A stretch of 64,000 nt of DNA from Cordylochernes scorpioides (taxonomy: Eukaryota; Arthropoda; Arachnida; Pseudoscorpiones; Chernetidae), in the NCBI GenBank assembly GCA_030710605.1, contig CP092874.1:23717634-23781633 (forward strand). The letters are read 5' to 3'. The first letter of the stretch is position 1. Each line of letters opens with the position of its first letter. Made by a program: the position numbers and the translations under genes. The notes under the pieces were generated by a model that searched no databases, was not told the DNA's origin, and saw only the letters and a list, made by a program, of their open reading frames with translations. This document shows, one piece after another, positions 21,601 through 30,345 of the stretch.

Positions 21601-22851
21601 TATGGTACAGCATCTGAAACAAATCTAAAATCACTGGAAAGGATACAACTAAGTGCAGCTAGAATTATTACAGGTCTTCGAAATACCTGCCCTAATGATA
21701 TTGTACTTTACGAGGCCGACATTATGCCCTTAAAGGATAGAAGAAGCTACAATCTGCCAAAATATATAAACAAAATCAAGAGTTATGGAAACAAACACAG
21801 AACTTCCAAGTACATACTTAATTGGGAATCCAATTTAAGACTCAAAAAAGAAGGCCCTCTACACCTGGCCAAAAGAAATGAATTTTTAAAATATAAAGTG
21901 GAAAAAAATTATTTAGCAGAAAAAATTTCTCCATGCAAACCACTACAAGATGTTATTTTTAATGCCACTTTAAATGAGCCCACCAACAAACAATACCAAA
22001 ATCCAGAATACTTAAAACAATTATCATTAGAAATAATTAATAACATTCCTAAAAATGCAATAACTATCTATACCGATGGTAGCAGAGACGAGCTAGGACA
22101 CACTGGCAGTGGCTGTCTCATCAAAACCACAAATGGCATTGAGAAAATGAACAGAAGAAACCCAGATTTTTGCTCAGTCTTCAGATCAGAACTTATAGCC
22201 ATCTATGAAGCCTTAAAATCCATCAGAAATACTAATTATCAAGATATCTGGATTCTCACTGATAGTAGAAGTGCCATACAACACTTGAGTCACACAGGGG
22301 AACTCAGAGACAAAGTAAGCAGGAACATAATTGGTTATCTCCAAAAACTCTCAAAAACCTCAAAAATTCACCTTCAATGGATACCCTCACACGTTGGCAT
22401 TGAAGGCAATGAGGCTGCTGATGTGCTAGCGAAAAAAGGCACAAAAGAACCCTTGCCACAGAAAAATAAACTTACTTTTAAAGAAATAGAAACAATAGCC
22501 AAAACAAAAATAAACAAGAACTGGAGGATCCCACCTAAGCACAGTTGGTACAGTGGAGTGAACCCAGGAGGAGCTCTGAAGATCAGAAATAGACAGCATC
22601 AAACAACACTAACAAGATTTAGAACGGGCCATCTCAAGCCATTGAAGATAGAAAATAATAACAAAATTTATCCCACTTGCCCAAAATGTAGTTTGGTACC
22701 TGCGGCTCCAGAACACATTTTGGCTTGCATTAGATGCACTAAGCGGGACCTTTGGGAGAGGCCGCTGCTCATCATAAAACAGCTCGAGGAGCATGAACTC
22801 ATGGAATTCGTGTAATCTTTACACAAGGGGATAAGAAACAACAACAACAAC
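18628..22851 (+). mobile_element. LINE-A: full-length non-LTR retrotransposon
   Basis: A 4.2 kb element inserted into the middle of an S1 SINE, flanked by a 13-bp duplication ACACATGTGAAAA (18615-18627 and 22852-22864). The undisturbed target is seen at 51117-51129 in the second gene copy. It has a GC-richer 5' UTR of about 240 bp, one long ORF and a very short 3' UTR. It ends in hairpin GTGTAA-TCT-TTACAC, then AAGGGGATAAG and an (AAC)n tail. The intact ORF and nearly perfect duplication indicate a recent insertion. By domain order (APE endonuclease, RT, RNase H) it belongs to the Jockey/I-like LINE group; the exact clade needs a phylogeny. Confidence 0.95.
18871..22815 (+). CDS. LINE-A endonuclease / reverse transcriptase / RNase H polyprotein
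   Basis: An uninterrupted ORF of 1314 aa from the first ATG (the open frame extends to a GTG at 18859). It nicks target DNA and copies the element's RNA into the nick. Residue numbers below are approximate, counted from 18859. The APE-type endonuclease spans about 95-310, with LQETKLN (about 135), GDLNAKH (about 233) and the catalytic SDHLPI (about 306). The reverse transcriptase spans about 550-830, with LPQGSVLSP (about 747) and FADDI (about 776). RNase H spans about 1068-1195, with IYTDGSR, ELIAIYEAL, LTDSRSA and a final WIPSHVGIEGNEAADVLAKK block. The C-terminus has a Cys/His knuckle, CPKCS...PEHILACIRC. There is no separate gag-like ORF upstream. All catalytic motifs look intact. Confidence 0.95.
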   Translation: MLESAAKASASMLGTASNYRQSQTFTKVCLDHGAMINESCTPIPHSMRSDVDLHAASPVTQNKQGRVQDLGRGFCPISIIQSPQTSNFAASKQLSILQCNINGLCSTATKIKLEEIMEIAEKQKIQIIALQETKLNEKYNLKYKNYNILRKDRNKEGGGLAFLIKNLYYEDIAINIPNTSDLEAQGIKVYLNQNKTINIFNMYHPPNNKLIDDGTMAQFLTDNTIIVGDLNAKHQLWGCFTPNPRGKILSNLFDDNAFMCLNDGNPTHHSYSYNTAQALDISFSSPDIFHKCKWQILKSIGSDHLPILIEISTKTKTSSIKEKFWNFKKANWNLYQQNTNEDFRKAPTRIKDLEQNWISFKNTIIKAAKVSIPRGNIKKWIPNYTHQAKDIQTLITKRNELQKKCTQNQTNCRTELNIVNAKIKRLYVNMKREKWKQTCENLNPRNPNTKLWHLAKQIDRAQPQTENTNMIKNTDGTPATNDKNAANLLGNSYQISSKIKFEIKDKKVEKKARKIIHDCKNVTSTHNIFHEKINMKELDYALENTDLNKTPGPDGIHGQMISNLGKNGKEKLLDIFNNSWKTGKLPQDWKTATIIPIKKLDKSADDPKNYRPISLTSICCKLMEKIILRRLTYHLDTRNLLPKEQYGFRKGHGTIDQLLFFTQKVKDAQNRKPTSHTIAAFLDLTQAFDKVWKNKLITKLYKHFKIDGKAITWINDFLKNRYIRVKYNGTLSKTFKLYQGLPQGSVLSPTLFTLFIAGIEEKISHKTNIGLFADDIILWSSNTNWKKAERDLNKTLFHLEKFANKHKLEFNPQKSETCLFTTDKKLYKIRPKIILKEQQLQYNKHPKYLGYTLDPEINSSKHIEEVIRKGRDRLKILKYISGREWGADATTLKLTYTSLIRPILEYGYQIYGTASETNLKSLERIQLSAARIITGLRNTCPNDIVLYEADIMPLKDRRSYNLPKYINKIKSYGNKHRTSKYILNWESNLRLKKEGPLHLAKRNEFLKYKVEKNYLAEKISPCKPLQDVIFNATLNEPTNKQYQNPEYLKQLSLEIINNIPKNAITIYTDGSRDELGHTGSGCLIKTTNGIEKMNRRNPDFCSVFRSELIAIYEALKSIRNTNYQDIWILTDSRSAIQHLSHTGELRDKVSRNIIGYLQKLSKTSKIHLQWIPSHVGIEGNEAADVLAKKGTKEPLPQKNKLTFKEIETIAKTKINKNWRIPPKHSWYSGVNPGGALKIRNRQHQTTLTRFRTGHLKPLKIENNNKIYPTCPKCSLVPAAPEHILACIRCTKRDLWERPLLIIKQLEEHELMEFV

Positions 22852-23094
22852 ACACATGTGAAAAGCAGTTCGACTTGGCACTTAAAAATGTGCTAGAGCC
22901 CTGTTTGGTTACTTGCACTCGCTGGTGGGGTTGGACTTTGCAAGAATCAGGGGCCATTGGAGCACTTTTTTTTTAAATCAGAAAAAAGTGCCCAATGCGG
23001 GAATCAAACCCGGGTTGTAGCGGTCGAAAACCAATGGTTTAGAACATCCTTCCACCGACCCCCCTGAATCTCTGAATACTTAAAAAATTTAAAG

Positions 23095-23360
23095 AATTTC
23101 CTAGAAATAGATACCACCAAACAATACTAACAAGATTTAGAACAGGCCATCTCAACCCATTGAAGATATAAAATAACAATAAAATCTACCCCACTTGCTC
23201 AAAATGTAGCTTGGCACCTGCAGCTCCAGAACACATTTATGGCTTGTATCAGATGTGCTAAACAAGACCTTTGGGAGAGGCCACTGCTTATCATAAAACC
23301 AGCTCGAGGAGCATGAACTTATAGAATTTGTGTAATCGTTACACAAGGGGATAAGAAACA
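23095..23360 (+). mobile_element. LINE-A 3' fragment
   Basis: A 5'-truncated copy of the LINE-A end (coding C-terminus, hairpin, GGGGATAAGAAAC tail), carrying frameshifts. It is present in both gene copies (orthologue at 51375-51632) and so predates their split. Confidence 0.88.
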
Positions 23361-23911
23361 TCAACAATTTTAGAATTTTTACTATAAATGAAATAAAAAG
23401 GTGTCCAATGGTATCTCAATGATTGTTAAGAATTATTACAAAACTATTTTCCCCTAAAAATATTATCTTAATGAGTTAGATGATAATCTAATTTTTGGAT
23501 AGGTGGTTCATTCAGATGCAGAATAGATTGAAATATATCAGTTTTAATATATCTCTCACGACATAGCAAGCAGCCAGAACAAGGGAAGACGTAAACAGGA
23601 AGTGAAGGGAAAGGTGCAGCGCCTCTATTGGTGCTGGTTGGAAGCTCCTCAATGCCATGTCGTCCTGTGACGTAGGCGCGCTGGAAGCCACTGCGTATTT
23701 GAAGGGAGCACACAGTTCAGCACTAATCATCTAACAGACTATAATTCAACACCGACTTTAATTCAACCAAAAGCTCTGATCCCTTGGGGTGTTGAATTAA
23801 AGAGGTTAGCTGTATCTATATGCAAATATATTGAGATGGTTGTGTTCTCTCGTGTTTTGTTTCTCCAAGTGCAACAACTCCTTAGTCCTCACCATTGTTG
23901 TTGTTGTGTAG
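23361..23911. repeat. Intron with GC-rich block and P2-like MITE
   Basis: Region 23510-23720 is present only in the first gene copy and contains a GC-richer stretch (GACGTAGGCGCGCTGGAAGC) of unknown origin. A P2-like 85-bp element sits at 23733-23815 (CGACTTTAATTCAACCAAAA ... GTTGAATTAAAGAGGTTAG), with an orthologue at 51772-51852. Confidence 0.68.
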
Positions 23912-23969
23912 GTGGCCGGCAACTTCCACTTAGCTCCTGGACACACTTCAACAGTCAGCCATCTCCACA
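23912..23969 (+). CDS. ERGIC3: ERGIC3 exon 6 of window
   Basis: Acceptor TTGTGTAG, donor GTGAGT; 19 codons + 1 nt. It encodes VAGNFHLAPGHTSTVSHLH, the ERGIC-family block V.GN.H.APG......H.H in the lumenal domain. The intron upstream (7.4 kb) is enlarged in this copy by the full-length LINE-A insertion. The copy at 51954-52011 differs by one synonymous base. Confidence 0.95.
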
Positions 23970-24254
23970 GTGAGTTTTCCCCATTTGCTTCTAACGACTT
24001 ATTTGCATATTGTCCTTCAATGGCTGTAGTTGCTGCCATTCTATCTTTAATGCTCCAACCTAATCCATGGTGTCACCTGTGAGCCTCACTTATTTCTATT
24101 GTTGTTGTTATTCATTATCCGCTTGTCATATCATGAGTATTTAAAATATTTATCATTAATTTGTTAATGTCGTAACCCCTGTTGAAGGGCTGACAAGTCC
24201 AAAAGCTTGAAAATAAAAGGTTACACAAGGAACTTAGCTCTGGAAGCATTGTTT
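23970..24254. other. Intron 6 start
   Basis: Unassigned; contains a short hairpin-like CTGTTGAAGGGCTGACAAG and GCTTGAAAATAAAAGG, shared with 52012-52330. Confidence 0.55.
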
Positions 24255-24665
24255 ATTTTATTATCCCCTTGTGCAATGAACACACAAGTCCATGCTCCTC
24301 GAGCTCCTGATCTCATGGAATTGGGTGTAGGGGTGCAGCTTTCATTGATCACATGATCCAGGCACACTTTAATGAAAGTCCTGTAAATTGAGGCCATTCC
24401 TAACATGGAAGCAGACATGAGTACAGACTCCTCCATATCCCTGGAGAGAAATCCTTGCTGAGGGGTTTTATCAATGGGTCAGTTGAACTCAGGATTTTTA
24501 AAGAGGTCTTTCTCCTCTTCTAACAATGCTGCTGTTTGGTCTGTAACTGCTTATTTGTCAGAGTTATTCTGCTTGTTTCACAGCTGGCTTTCATATCTGA
24601 AATTAGTTCCCCTATCCTCCACCTTTCCACCTTGCCCTGTAGCAGTCAGCTCTGCCAAGGGTTGC
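24255..24665 (-). mobile_element. LINE-A internal-deletion derivative
   Basis: The 3' tail (TTATCCCCTTGTGCAA, CTCCTCGAGCTC) is fused to the 5' region (TTTCATTGATCA through CTGTAGCAGTCAGCTCTGCC). The second gene copy keeps only a short tail-like remnant at 52335-52385. Confidence 0.8.
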
Positions 24666-24954
24666 CTTGTTCTAATTTGTTCTTTTATCTCTGATATTCT
24701 CTAAGTAGCTTTCTCCATTTTCATGTTTCAATTTTGCCCTTGTTTACATTTCCGCTGTTGGTCCACGGCTGTTTATTCAACAGATTCAGCAAAGAGTAGA
24801 CTTATTATGTAAATAGCATTCCATATCTGAAAGCTATTTCCCAATTTCTCCACCAGAGGATGGTAGCAGTTACAGCTCTCTACCCCCTGAGGTTATTTCT
24901 ATACATAGTGTCTGATGATTGGAACTTTTGTTGCTTCCCCCAGAGAACCCCAAT
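24666..24954. other. Intron 6, unassigned
   Basis: Diverged counterpart of 52390-52615 (CTGTTTATTCAACAGATTCA, AGGATGGTAGCAGTTACAGC). No exon found. Confidence 0.5.
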
Positions 24955-25165
24955 TATACTTGTGGACAAAACTTAAGGAAGTTATACCTTTTAGCATGTA
25001 TAACAGGCTTCAGACAATAACTCTGAAAGATAATACAGTGACCTTTATTGAAGACACACAAGAGAACCAAGTGTGAACAAAATTGCCTCTGTCATCAGAT
25101 CTGGCGACATCAAAGACTTTCCACCTTCCCTAAGTTTTGTAATGAGTGCATATAGAAGGGAGTTT
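24955..25165. mobile_element. C1: Tc1/mariner-type MITE
   Basis: Inverted ends GGACAAAACTTAAGGAAGT ... ACTTTCCACCTTCCCTAAG, with an internal TCAGACAATAACTCTGAAAG and TTTATTGAAGACACACAAGA. A (C/T)ACTCATGGACAAAACTTAAG end of this kind is typical of Tc1-like elements. The second copy equivalent is 52618-53730, split by S1. Confidence 0.8.
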
Positions 25166-25209
25166 GTTGTATTGAATGTGACATGAGACACACATGGCTG
25201 TGGTTGCAG

Positions 25210-25241
25210 TTCACAGCATTGGGCCGTTCCACCCCAACAAG
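25210..25241 (+). CDS. ERGIC3: ERGIC3 exon 7 of window (32-nt microexon)
   Basis: Between a GGTTGCAG acceptor and a GTAAAG donor. With the last base of exon 6 it gives IHSIGPFHPNK. This replaces the VHDLQSFG.D region of vertebrate ERGIC3 and leads in frame into exon 8. The copy at 53777-53808 has two synonymous differences, which supports a real, selected exon. Only 59 bp separate it from exon 8. Confidence 0.85.
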
Positions 25242-25300
25242 GTAAAGTAGATGACGCTGCTCCCTTACATGGCATGTGCTGATGTGTGAGCTGTGCTCAG

Positions 25301-25397
25301 TTCAACATCACTCATCAAATCAAGAGTCTCTCCTTTGGCCGCAAGATTCCTGGAAAACCTAACCCCCTTGAAGACACCCAACAGGAGGATGAAGCTG
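25301..25397 (+). CDS. ERGIC3: ERGIC3 exon 8 of window
   Basis: Acceptor GTGCTCAG, donor GTGAGG; 32 codons + 1 nt. It encodes FNITHQIKSLSFGRKIPGKP followed by NPLEDTQQEDEA. The block N.TH.I..LSFG...PG..NPL is characteristic of ERGIC2/3. The copy at 53870-53966 has one synonymous and two amino-acid changes (K to R, E to K). Confidence 0.95.
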
Positions 25398-25460
25398 GTG
25401 AGGGGAACACTCTGTTCTTATTTATTTATTTTAATAAATTAATTTATTTATTCATATATT

Positions 25461-25622
25461 CAGTAGAAACTCTTTGTAAAGAACAACACCTAATTACAGA
25501 GCCAAAGTGTTCTTTAGGGTGATGTGTCCTCTTACAGGAGAGCTACTAAATAACAAAAATGATAATTTTGCAAATGAAAACTGTCCTTTGTAGAGAGGTG
25601 TCCTCTCATGGAGGTTTTACTG
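25461..25622. mobile_element. P1: pogo-like MITE
   Basis: Ends CAGTAGAAACTCTTTGTAAA / CTCATGGAGGTTTTACTG. P1 is a roughly 180-bp family; its two halves both carry GTGTCC(T/C)T blocks in mirror image (AAAGTGTTCTTTAG, ACTGTCCTTTGTAGAGAGG). Confidence 0.88.
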
Positions 25623-25628
25623 TGTATA

Positions 25629-25930
25629 TTAGGGGGTTGGTGGAAGGATGATCTAAACCATTTGTTTTTGACCACTACGACCTGGGTTTAATTCCCACAT
25701 TGGGCACTTTTTTCTGATTAAAAAAAAAATGCTCCAATGGCCCCTGATTCTTGCAAAAGTCCAACTCTAGAAGCGAGTGCAAGTTACCAAATGAGGCTCT
25801 GGCACATTTGTAAGTGCAAAGTCAAACTGCTTTTCACATGTGTAGACATGTGGCGCACTTACAGTAAAGAAGTTGCCTACTTCTACTCACCATGATTATC
25901 ATGGCCTGTACCTTGTGTACTAGAGATTTT
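25629..25930 (+). mobile_element. S1 SINE
   Basis: Near full length: GGGGGTTGGTGGAAGGATGA head, GGGTTTAATTCCCAC B-box-like motif, TACTAGAGATTTTTTAG end. It abuts the right end of a P1 element. Orthologue at 54390-54690. Confidence 0.86.
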
Positions 25931-26049
25931 TTAGTGAGGAGAGGAGTAGCACTCCCTGTTGGTTTCTGTGTGACAACCAAAACACTGGATAGAATCCTGT
26001 ATTAAACACTTTTTAATATTTTTATCTCCCTCTTACATATATTATGGGG

Positions 26050-26450
26050 TACAATTTGGATTAAAGTGATAAGACACAATTTGGATTGTTGATTATAAAC
26101 ACAAGGTAATAAGACCAAATCCAAATAAATAAATAGTGTGTGACGTTTCGGTAACAACGCTGTTACCGAAACGTCACACACTATTGGGTCTTATTACCTT
26201 GTGTTTATGATAACATTTCAGTACTTTTGTCTGAAGATGGTAACAAGGCTGTTACCGAAACGTCAAAAACTATTTATTTATTTGGATTTGGTCTTATTAC
26301 CTTGAATTTGGATTAAAGATTAGGAAAATATGAAGCTCCAAATTAATGAAATGTTTGTGATATTTTGGTAACAGTGCTGTTACCGAAACGGGGCAAACAT
26401 TTCATTAATTTGGATTGGGTCTTGTTACCTTGTTTCTAGCTTTCTACCTG
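26050..26450. mobile_element. Cluster of F elements
   Basis: A short-form F (26062-26212), a half element with CTGAAGATGGTAACAAGGC (26215-26305), and a divergent subfamily (26335-26450) with stem GGTAACAGTGCTGTTACC, GAAACGGGGCAAACATTTCA and arms ATTAATGAAATGTTTG. Orthologous cluster at 54823-55490. Confidence 0.82.
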
Positions 26451-26569
26451 TATTTCGAGACATGTGATGTATTTACAGTGTAAAAGACAATCGCTTAACT
26501 ACCCAACGGGATTATTATGGCCTGTTACATGTGTGTATTTGAGATAAGTTAAATTTTAAAAGTAATTCT

Positions 26570-26885
26570 TTTTTTTTTTTTTGCTTATTCTTAGTACACG
26601 TGGTACAGTCCATGATAATCATGGTGGGTATTTAACGACTGCTTTTACTGTAAGCGCACCACATGTCTACACATGCGAAAAAGCAGTTAGACTTTGCACT
26701 TACAAATGTGCCAGAGCCCCTTTTGGTTACTTGCACTCGCTGGTGGGGTTGGACTTTTGCAAGAATCAGGGGCTATTGGAGCATATTTTTTTTTTAAACA
26801 GAAAAAAAGTGTTCAATGTGGGAATTGAACCCGGGTCGTAGTGGTCGAAAACCAAACGGTTTAACCAGCCTTCCACCGACCCCTT
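26570..26885 (-). mobile_element. S1 SINE
   Basis: Full length on the minus strand: T-run, GCTTATTCTTAGTACACGTG, then ending in GGGAATTGAACCCGGG and CCTTCCACCGACCCC. Orthologue at 55625-55946. Confidence 0.88.
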
Positions 26886-27245
26886 AAAAGTAATTTGATG
26901 CATTAGCACGCCACATCTGTTATATAAGAAATTGAGACTATTCTAGACACAAAAGATTCTTTTTAAAATTAAACAATCTTCTACTGTCCTTACTGCAATG
27001 ATAAATTATGGTTAGATATACTCTCTTGGAACTTTTCTATGTCACATCTGTTTACTCCATGATTTCTCTCACTACCTCATCTCTCTTAAAATTAAAGATA
27101 CTTCGGCCAGTATAAATCTTTTTATTATCTCAACGTCTCGACAAAAATCTTTTGTCCTCGTCAGAAGAAAATATAAATATAAAGCATTTGGCTAGACGTA
27201 AAAAATTATTCGGTATAGAAAATGTATTTGTTGCAACGTTGAGAT
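26886..27245. repeat. M1 arm and foldback host of LINE-B
   Basis: M1 arm at 26895-27005 (TTAGCACGCCACATCTGTTA ... CTGTCCTTACTGCAATG). From 27105 a further foldback arm begins (TCGGCCAGTATAAATCTTTT) whose complement is at 27942-27970. LINE-B inserted between the arms. Confidence 0.65.
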
Positions 27246-27930
27246 TGAAACACTTTTTATTGACATCTTGTCAATTATGTTTTACAAAATTGATGAAGAA
27301 TAATGGGAATATTTACAATGATTTATGAGTGAGGAAGGCTCCACCATCTGGATAGGGTCCTCCTCCAGACCAGGAGAGGGTCTTCTTGGACTCCGCGCAA
27401 CTCCAGGACCAGGAAGTGTTTGTAGATGCGGGTCTTGGCAGATGCCATGATGGCCAAGGCGTCATCCTCCAGGTCATGCCCGAAGATCCAGTTCTGCAGA
27501 TCAGGGGGCCGCTGGATGATGGTGAAGGCCTCCATGATTACTGGCCTGATCCGCCCACAGGACCAGTAGCGGTGGACCAGTGACAGGTCTCTGGACCCAC
27601 AGGCGATGCAGGACTCCCGGGCTGAGCCCGGATGCGCTGGATGGGGAAGAGCGTGCAGGGCCAGCCGCACAGCAACATCAGCATTGTGCCCCGAGTAAGC
27701 ACCTCGCCGGAGAGAAGACCAGCTGATGGAAATGGGGATGCTGACGTGAGGGAGCCACCAGCCCAGCAACTGGGTGATGGGTAGTGCAGCCAGGCGTGGA
27801 CGCTCCAGCATGCGTTGGGCCGTGCGGGTGGTTAGGTGCTGGAGGGGATTGGCCGTCCCGCACAGCACAATGGCATTCTCGATGTTGTCAACACGGTGGG
27901 TGTGGTTCCGGTTCTGCTCTACAAGCCGGC
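27246..27930 (-). mobile_element. LINE-B 3' fragment, 181-aa open frame
   Basis: 685 bp flanked by a 17-bp duplication TGTTGCAACGTTGAGAT (27229-27245, 27931-27947). The minus-strand frame 27868-27323 is open. It contains a Cys/His knuckle CIACGSRDLSLVHRYWSC followed by a helix-rich tail ending VWRRTLSRWW. This matches the typical C-terminus of non-LTR polyproteins (C..C......H.....C). The GC content is far above the surroundings. No RT motifs remain because the copy is 5' truncated. Confidence 0.83.
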
Positions 27931-28048
27931 TGTTGCAACGTTGAGATAATAAAAAGATTTATACTGGTCGGAATATCTTTAATTATAAGAACTAATGCCT
28001 CTATCTTTACAATACCTCATGTCTATTCACACATGTTGTCTGTACCAG

Positions 28049-28113
28049 GAGGTACCAACTACCAGTACTTCATCAAAGTGGTGCCCACCATGTTTGCTCG
28101 ACTTGACGGCCAT
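28049..28113 (+). CDS. ERGIC3: ERGIC3 exon 9 of window
   Basis: Acceptor TGTACCAG, donor GTGAGT; 2 nt + 21 codons. It encodes GGTNYQYFIKVVPTMFARLD then GH. The YQYF.KVVPT motif is the strongest signature of the ERGIC COPII-ERV domain. Two synonymous changes separate it from 57559-57623. Confidence 0.96.
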
Positions 28114-28263
28114 GTGAGTAGTTCCTCTTTGTTTCTAGTAGTGTACAATAAACCCTCTTCCTACATGTGGTAGTCAGAAAATCTTGGTCCCAAGTAACAG
28201 TGGTGTAACAAGGTTTGGCTGTACTTAGTTCCCATTATCAGTGGAGACCTGATAGGAAACCTG

Positions 28264-28495
28264 AAGAAATAGGCAAAGTCAGACTTTCACCAAAATGTGC
28301 CTGGATCATGGGGTCATGATCAACGAAAGCTGCACCCTTACACCCCATTCCATGAGATCAGCTTGAGGAGCATGAACTCATGGAAATCTTTACACAAGGG
28401 GATAAGAAACATTCCCATTCCATGAGATCATGGAATTCGTGTGGTCTTTACACAGGGGGATGGGAAACAACAACAACAGAAACAACAACAGTGGA
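28264..28495 (+). mobile_element. LINE-A internal-deletion derivative
   Basis: 5'-region piece GGCAAAGTCAGACTTTCACC ... CCATTCCATGAGATCAG fused to GGAGCATGAACTCATGG and GGGGATAAGAAAC. A second shorter piece with its own tail follows at 28412-28495. Orthologous copy at 57782-57995. Confidence 0.83.
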
Positions 28496-28958
28496 GACCT
28501 AATCAACTTTGCTAAGTAGAGACCAAAACTATCGAGTTTATTTATTGTAGTGGTATAAGCTTGAATAGGAAGACAAAGACAACACCGCCGATCTGCCACG
28601 CAGTAGTGGTTATCTCCTATTTCCGCTTGTATGTTTGCCGTGGTCTGTCATCCCAGCAGGTTGGAAGGAAGTCTCTCAGCCTCCACAGAGCTTCAGGACA
28701 ATAATGTCCTTCAACAGGCTGTAATACGAATTTGTATTTCAGCTTGTTTAAGGACATTATTGTCCGAAAACTCACCAAGATCAAACCTCTTCAATAAAGG
28801 AACTTGTCAATGTTAACTTTGGTCTCATATCTTAGCAATGATATCTGGTGATTCCTCCTATTGTAATGAACTTTATTTTTTTCAAACCCAAGTTCACAGC
28901 TGGGATCAATAATGAAGAACATGGAACACTTTCACTCATATCTAGTACAGTAGAACTA
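28496..28958. other. Intron 9, unassigned
   Basis: Shared with 57996-58470. A 17-bp inverted pair AGGACAATAATGTCCTT / AAGGACATTATTGTCC (28697-28713, 28751-28766) forms a stem-loop. The start of 28848-28958 is unique intron that reads open into the LINE-A fragment by chance. Confidence 0.55.
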
Positions 28959-29370
28959 GGCACAAAAGAACCCTTGCCACAGAAAAATAAACTTACTTTT
29001 AAAGAAATAGAAACAATAGCCAAAACAAAAATAAACAAGAACTGGAGGATCCCACCTAAGCACAGTTGGTACAGTGGAGTGAACCCAGGAGAAGCTCTGA
29101 AGATCAGAAATAGACAGCATCAAACAACACTAACAAGATTTAGAACAGGCCATCTCAAGCCATTGAAGATAGAAAATAACAACAAAATTTATCCCACTTG
29201 CCCAAAATGTAGTTTGGTACCTGCAGCTCCAGAACACATTTTGGCTTGCATTAGATGCACTAAACAGGACCTTTGGGAGAGGCCGCTGCTCATCATAAAA
29301 CAGCTCGAGGAGCATGAACTCATGGAATTCGTGTAATCTTTACACAAGGGGATAAGAAACAACAACAACA
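28959..29370 (+). mobile_element. LINE-A 3' fragment, recent, first copy only
   Basis: 412 bp almost identical to 22437-22851, flanked by the 12-bp duplication ACAGTAGAACTA (28947-28958, 29371-29382). It was inserted into the left end of a P1 element. The second gene copy has the empty site near 58472. The frame is open to the LINE-A stop codon. Confidence 0.93.
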
Positions 29371-29371
29371 A

Positions 29372-29530
29372 CAGTAGAACTACCTCCCTGTAAAGGACAA
29401 CACATAGTTGCAAAGCTAAAGTGTCCTTTAGGAAGAGATGTCCTTTTGCCAGAGAGCTGCTAAATAGTAAAAATGTTAATTTTGCCGATGGAAATATCTT
29501 TTGTGGAGAGATGTCCTCTAACAGGTCTTG
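29372..29530. mobile_element. P1 MITE, right end decayed
   Basis: Starts at the CAGTAGAACTACCTCCCTGT end, disrupted by LINE-A; fades at GATGTCCTCTAACAGG. Orthologue at 58472-58635. Confidence 0.82.
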
Positions 29531-29639
29531 ACACCATCCTGGAAAAGGAGCGATCTTGTATGATGGGTAAAAAGAGTTTCTTTCGTTGGTTGGCTATCCA
29601 TTGGGCACCACATGGAGGTGGTAGAATCTCAATCCATTG

Positions 29640-29800
29640 AACTGGTGCCTGCAGCTCTAAAACACATTTTGGCTTGCATTAGATGTACAAAACAAGACCT
29701 TTGGGAGAGGTTGCTGCTTATCATAAAACAGCTCAAGGAGCGTGAACTCATGGAATTCGTGTAATCTTTACCCAAAAGGGATAAGAAAAAATAATAATAG
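29640..29800 (+). mobile_element. LINE-A 3' fragment, older
   Basis: A truncated and mutated LINE-A end with GATAAGAAAA tail. The orthologue in the second copy is at 58745-58900, where a further tail piece follows to 58970. Confidence 0.82.
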
Positions 29801-30017
29801 AATTTTAAAAGAGAGCAATTCCTTTCATTTATCAAGATGGTGTTTAGTTGTTGATGGCTTTCGCTGGAGATTGGAGGATGGAATTGAGTGGTAAAATGGG
29901 TAAGAAAAGAAACTTTTCATTGAGATTTTTTTTTGATGGTGTATGGTGTGAATGGCTTACTTTAGCCCTTTAGATCACACACATACAAAAGCCTTTATTA
30001 AGACATAAATCCTTACA

Positions 30018-30204
30018 CAGTAGAACAACCTCCCTGTAAAGGAAAACACCTAATTGTAGAGCCAAAAGTGTCATTTAGAGAGAGAAAGGTCTCATCTTAC
30101 TGAAGAGCTGTTAAATAGTAAAAATGGTACTTTTGCAAATGAAAAACTGTCTTTTACAGAGAGGTGTCCTCTAGCGTGAATGTCCTCTCATGGAAGTTCT
30201 ACTG
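30018..30204. mobile_element. P1 MITE
   Basis: CAGTAGAACAACCTCCCTGT to CATGGAAGTTCTACTG. A retroposon tail (ACACACATAC, AAAGCCTTTATTAAGAC) precedes it at 29978-30016. Orthologue at 59186-59372. Confidence 0.86.
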
Positions 30205-30345
30205 TATATGGAGTCTGCAAATGAGAATAATAAAAAATTAGAAGCTAATCACATTTTTAGTCCCTTAGTTCTGGGGTTTGTGGATTTGGCTAGATGACCA
30301 AGAGAGCCCTCTTCCATTCAGGTGAGATATAAGGCGGTATTTGTC

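Larger units (their letters stand above)
18525..23070 (-). mobile_element. S1 SINE interrupted by LINE-A
   Basis: The 3' half lies at 18525-18627 and the tRNA-like head at 22852-23070, split by the LINE-A insertion. The uninterrupted orthologue is at 51025-51335. The head, read on the minus strand, contains GGTGGAAGG(A/C)TGGT and GGGTTTGATTCCCGC, resembling the A and B boxes of a tRNA promoter. Confidence 0.88.

Noticed and set aside
23806-24039. Minus-strand 77-aa frame (and 51854-52081)
   Set aside because: Shadow of ERGIC3 exon 6 and its flanks on the opposite strand.
28848-29336. A 162-aa host gene
   Set aside because: The frame is intron sequence running by chance into a LINE-A C-terminal fragment flanked by a 12-bp target duplication.
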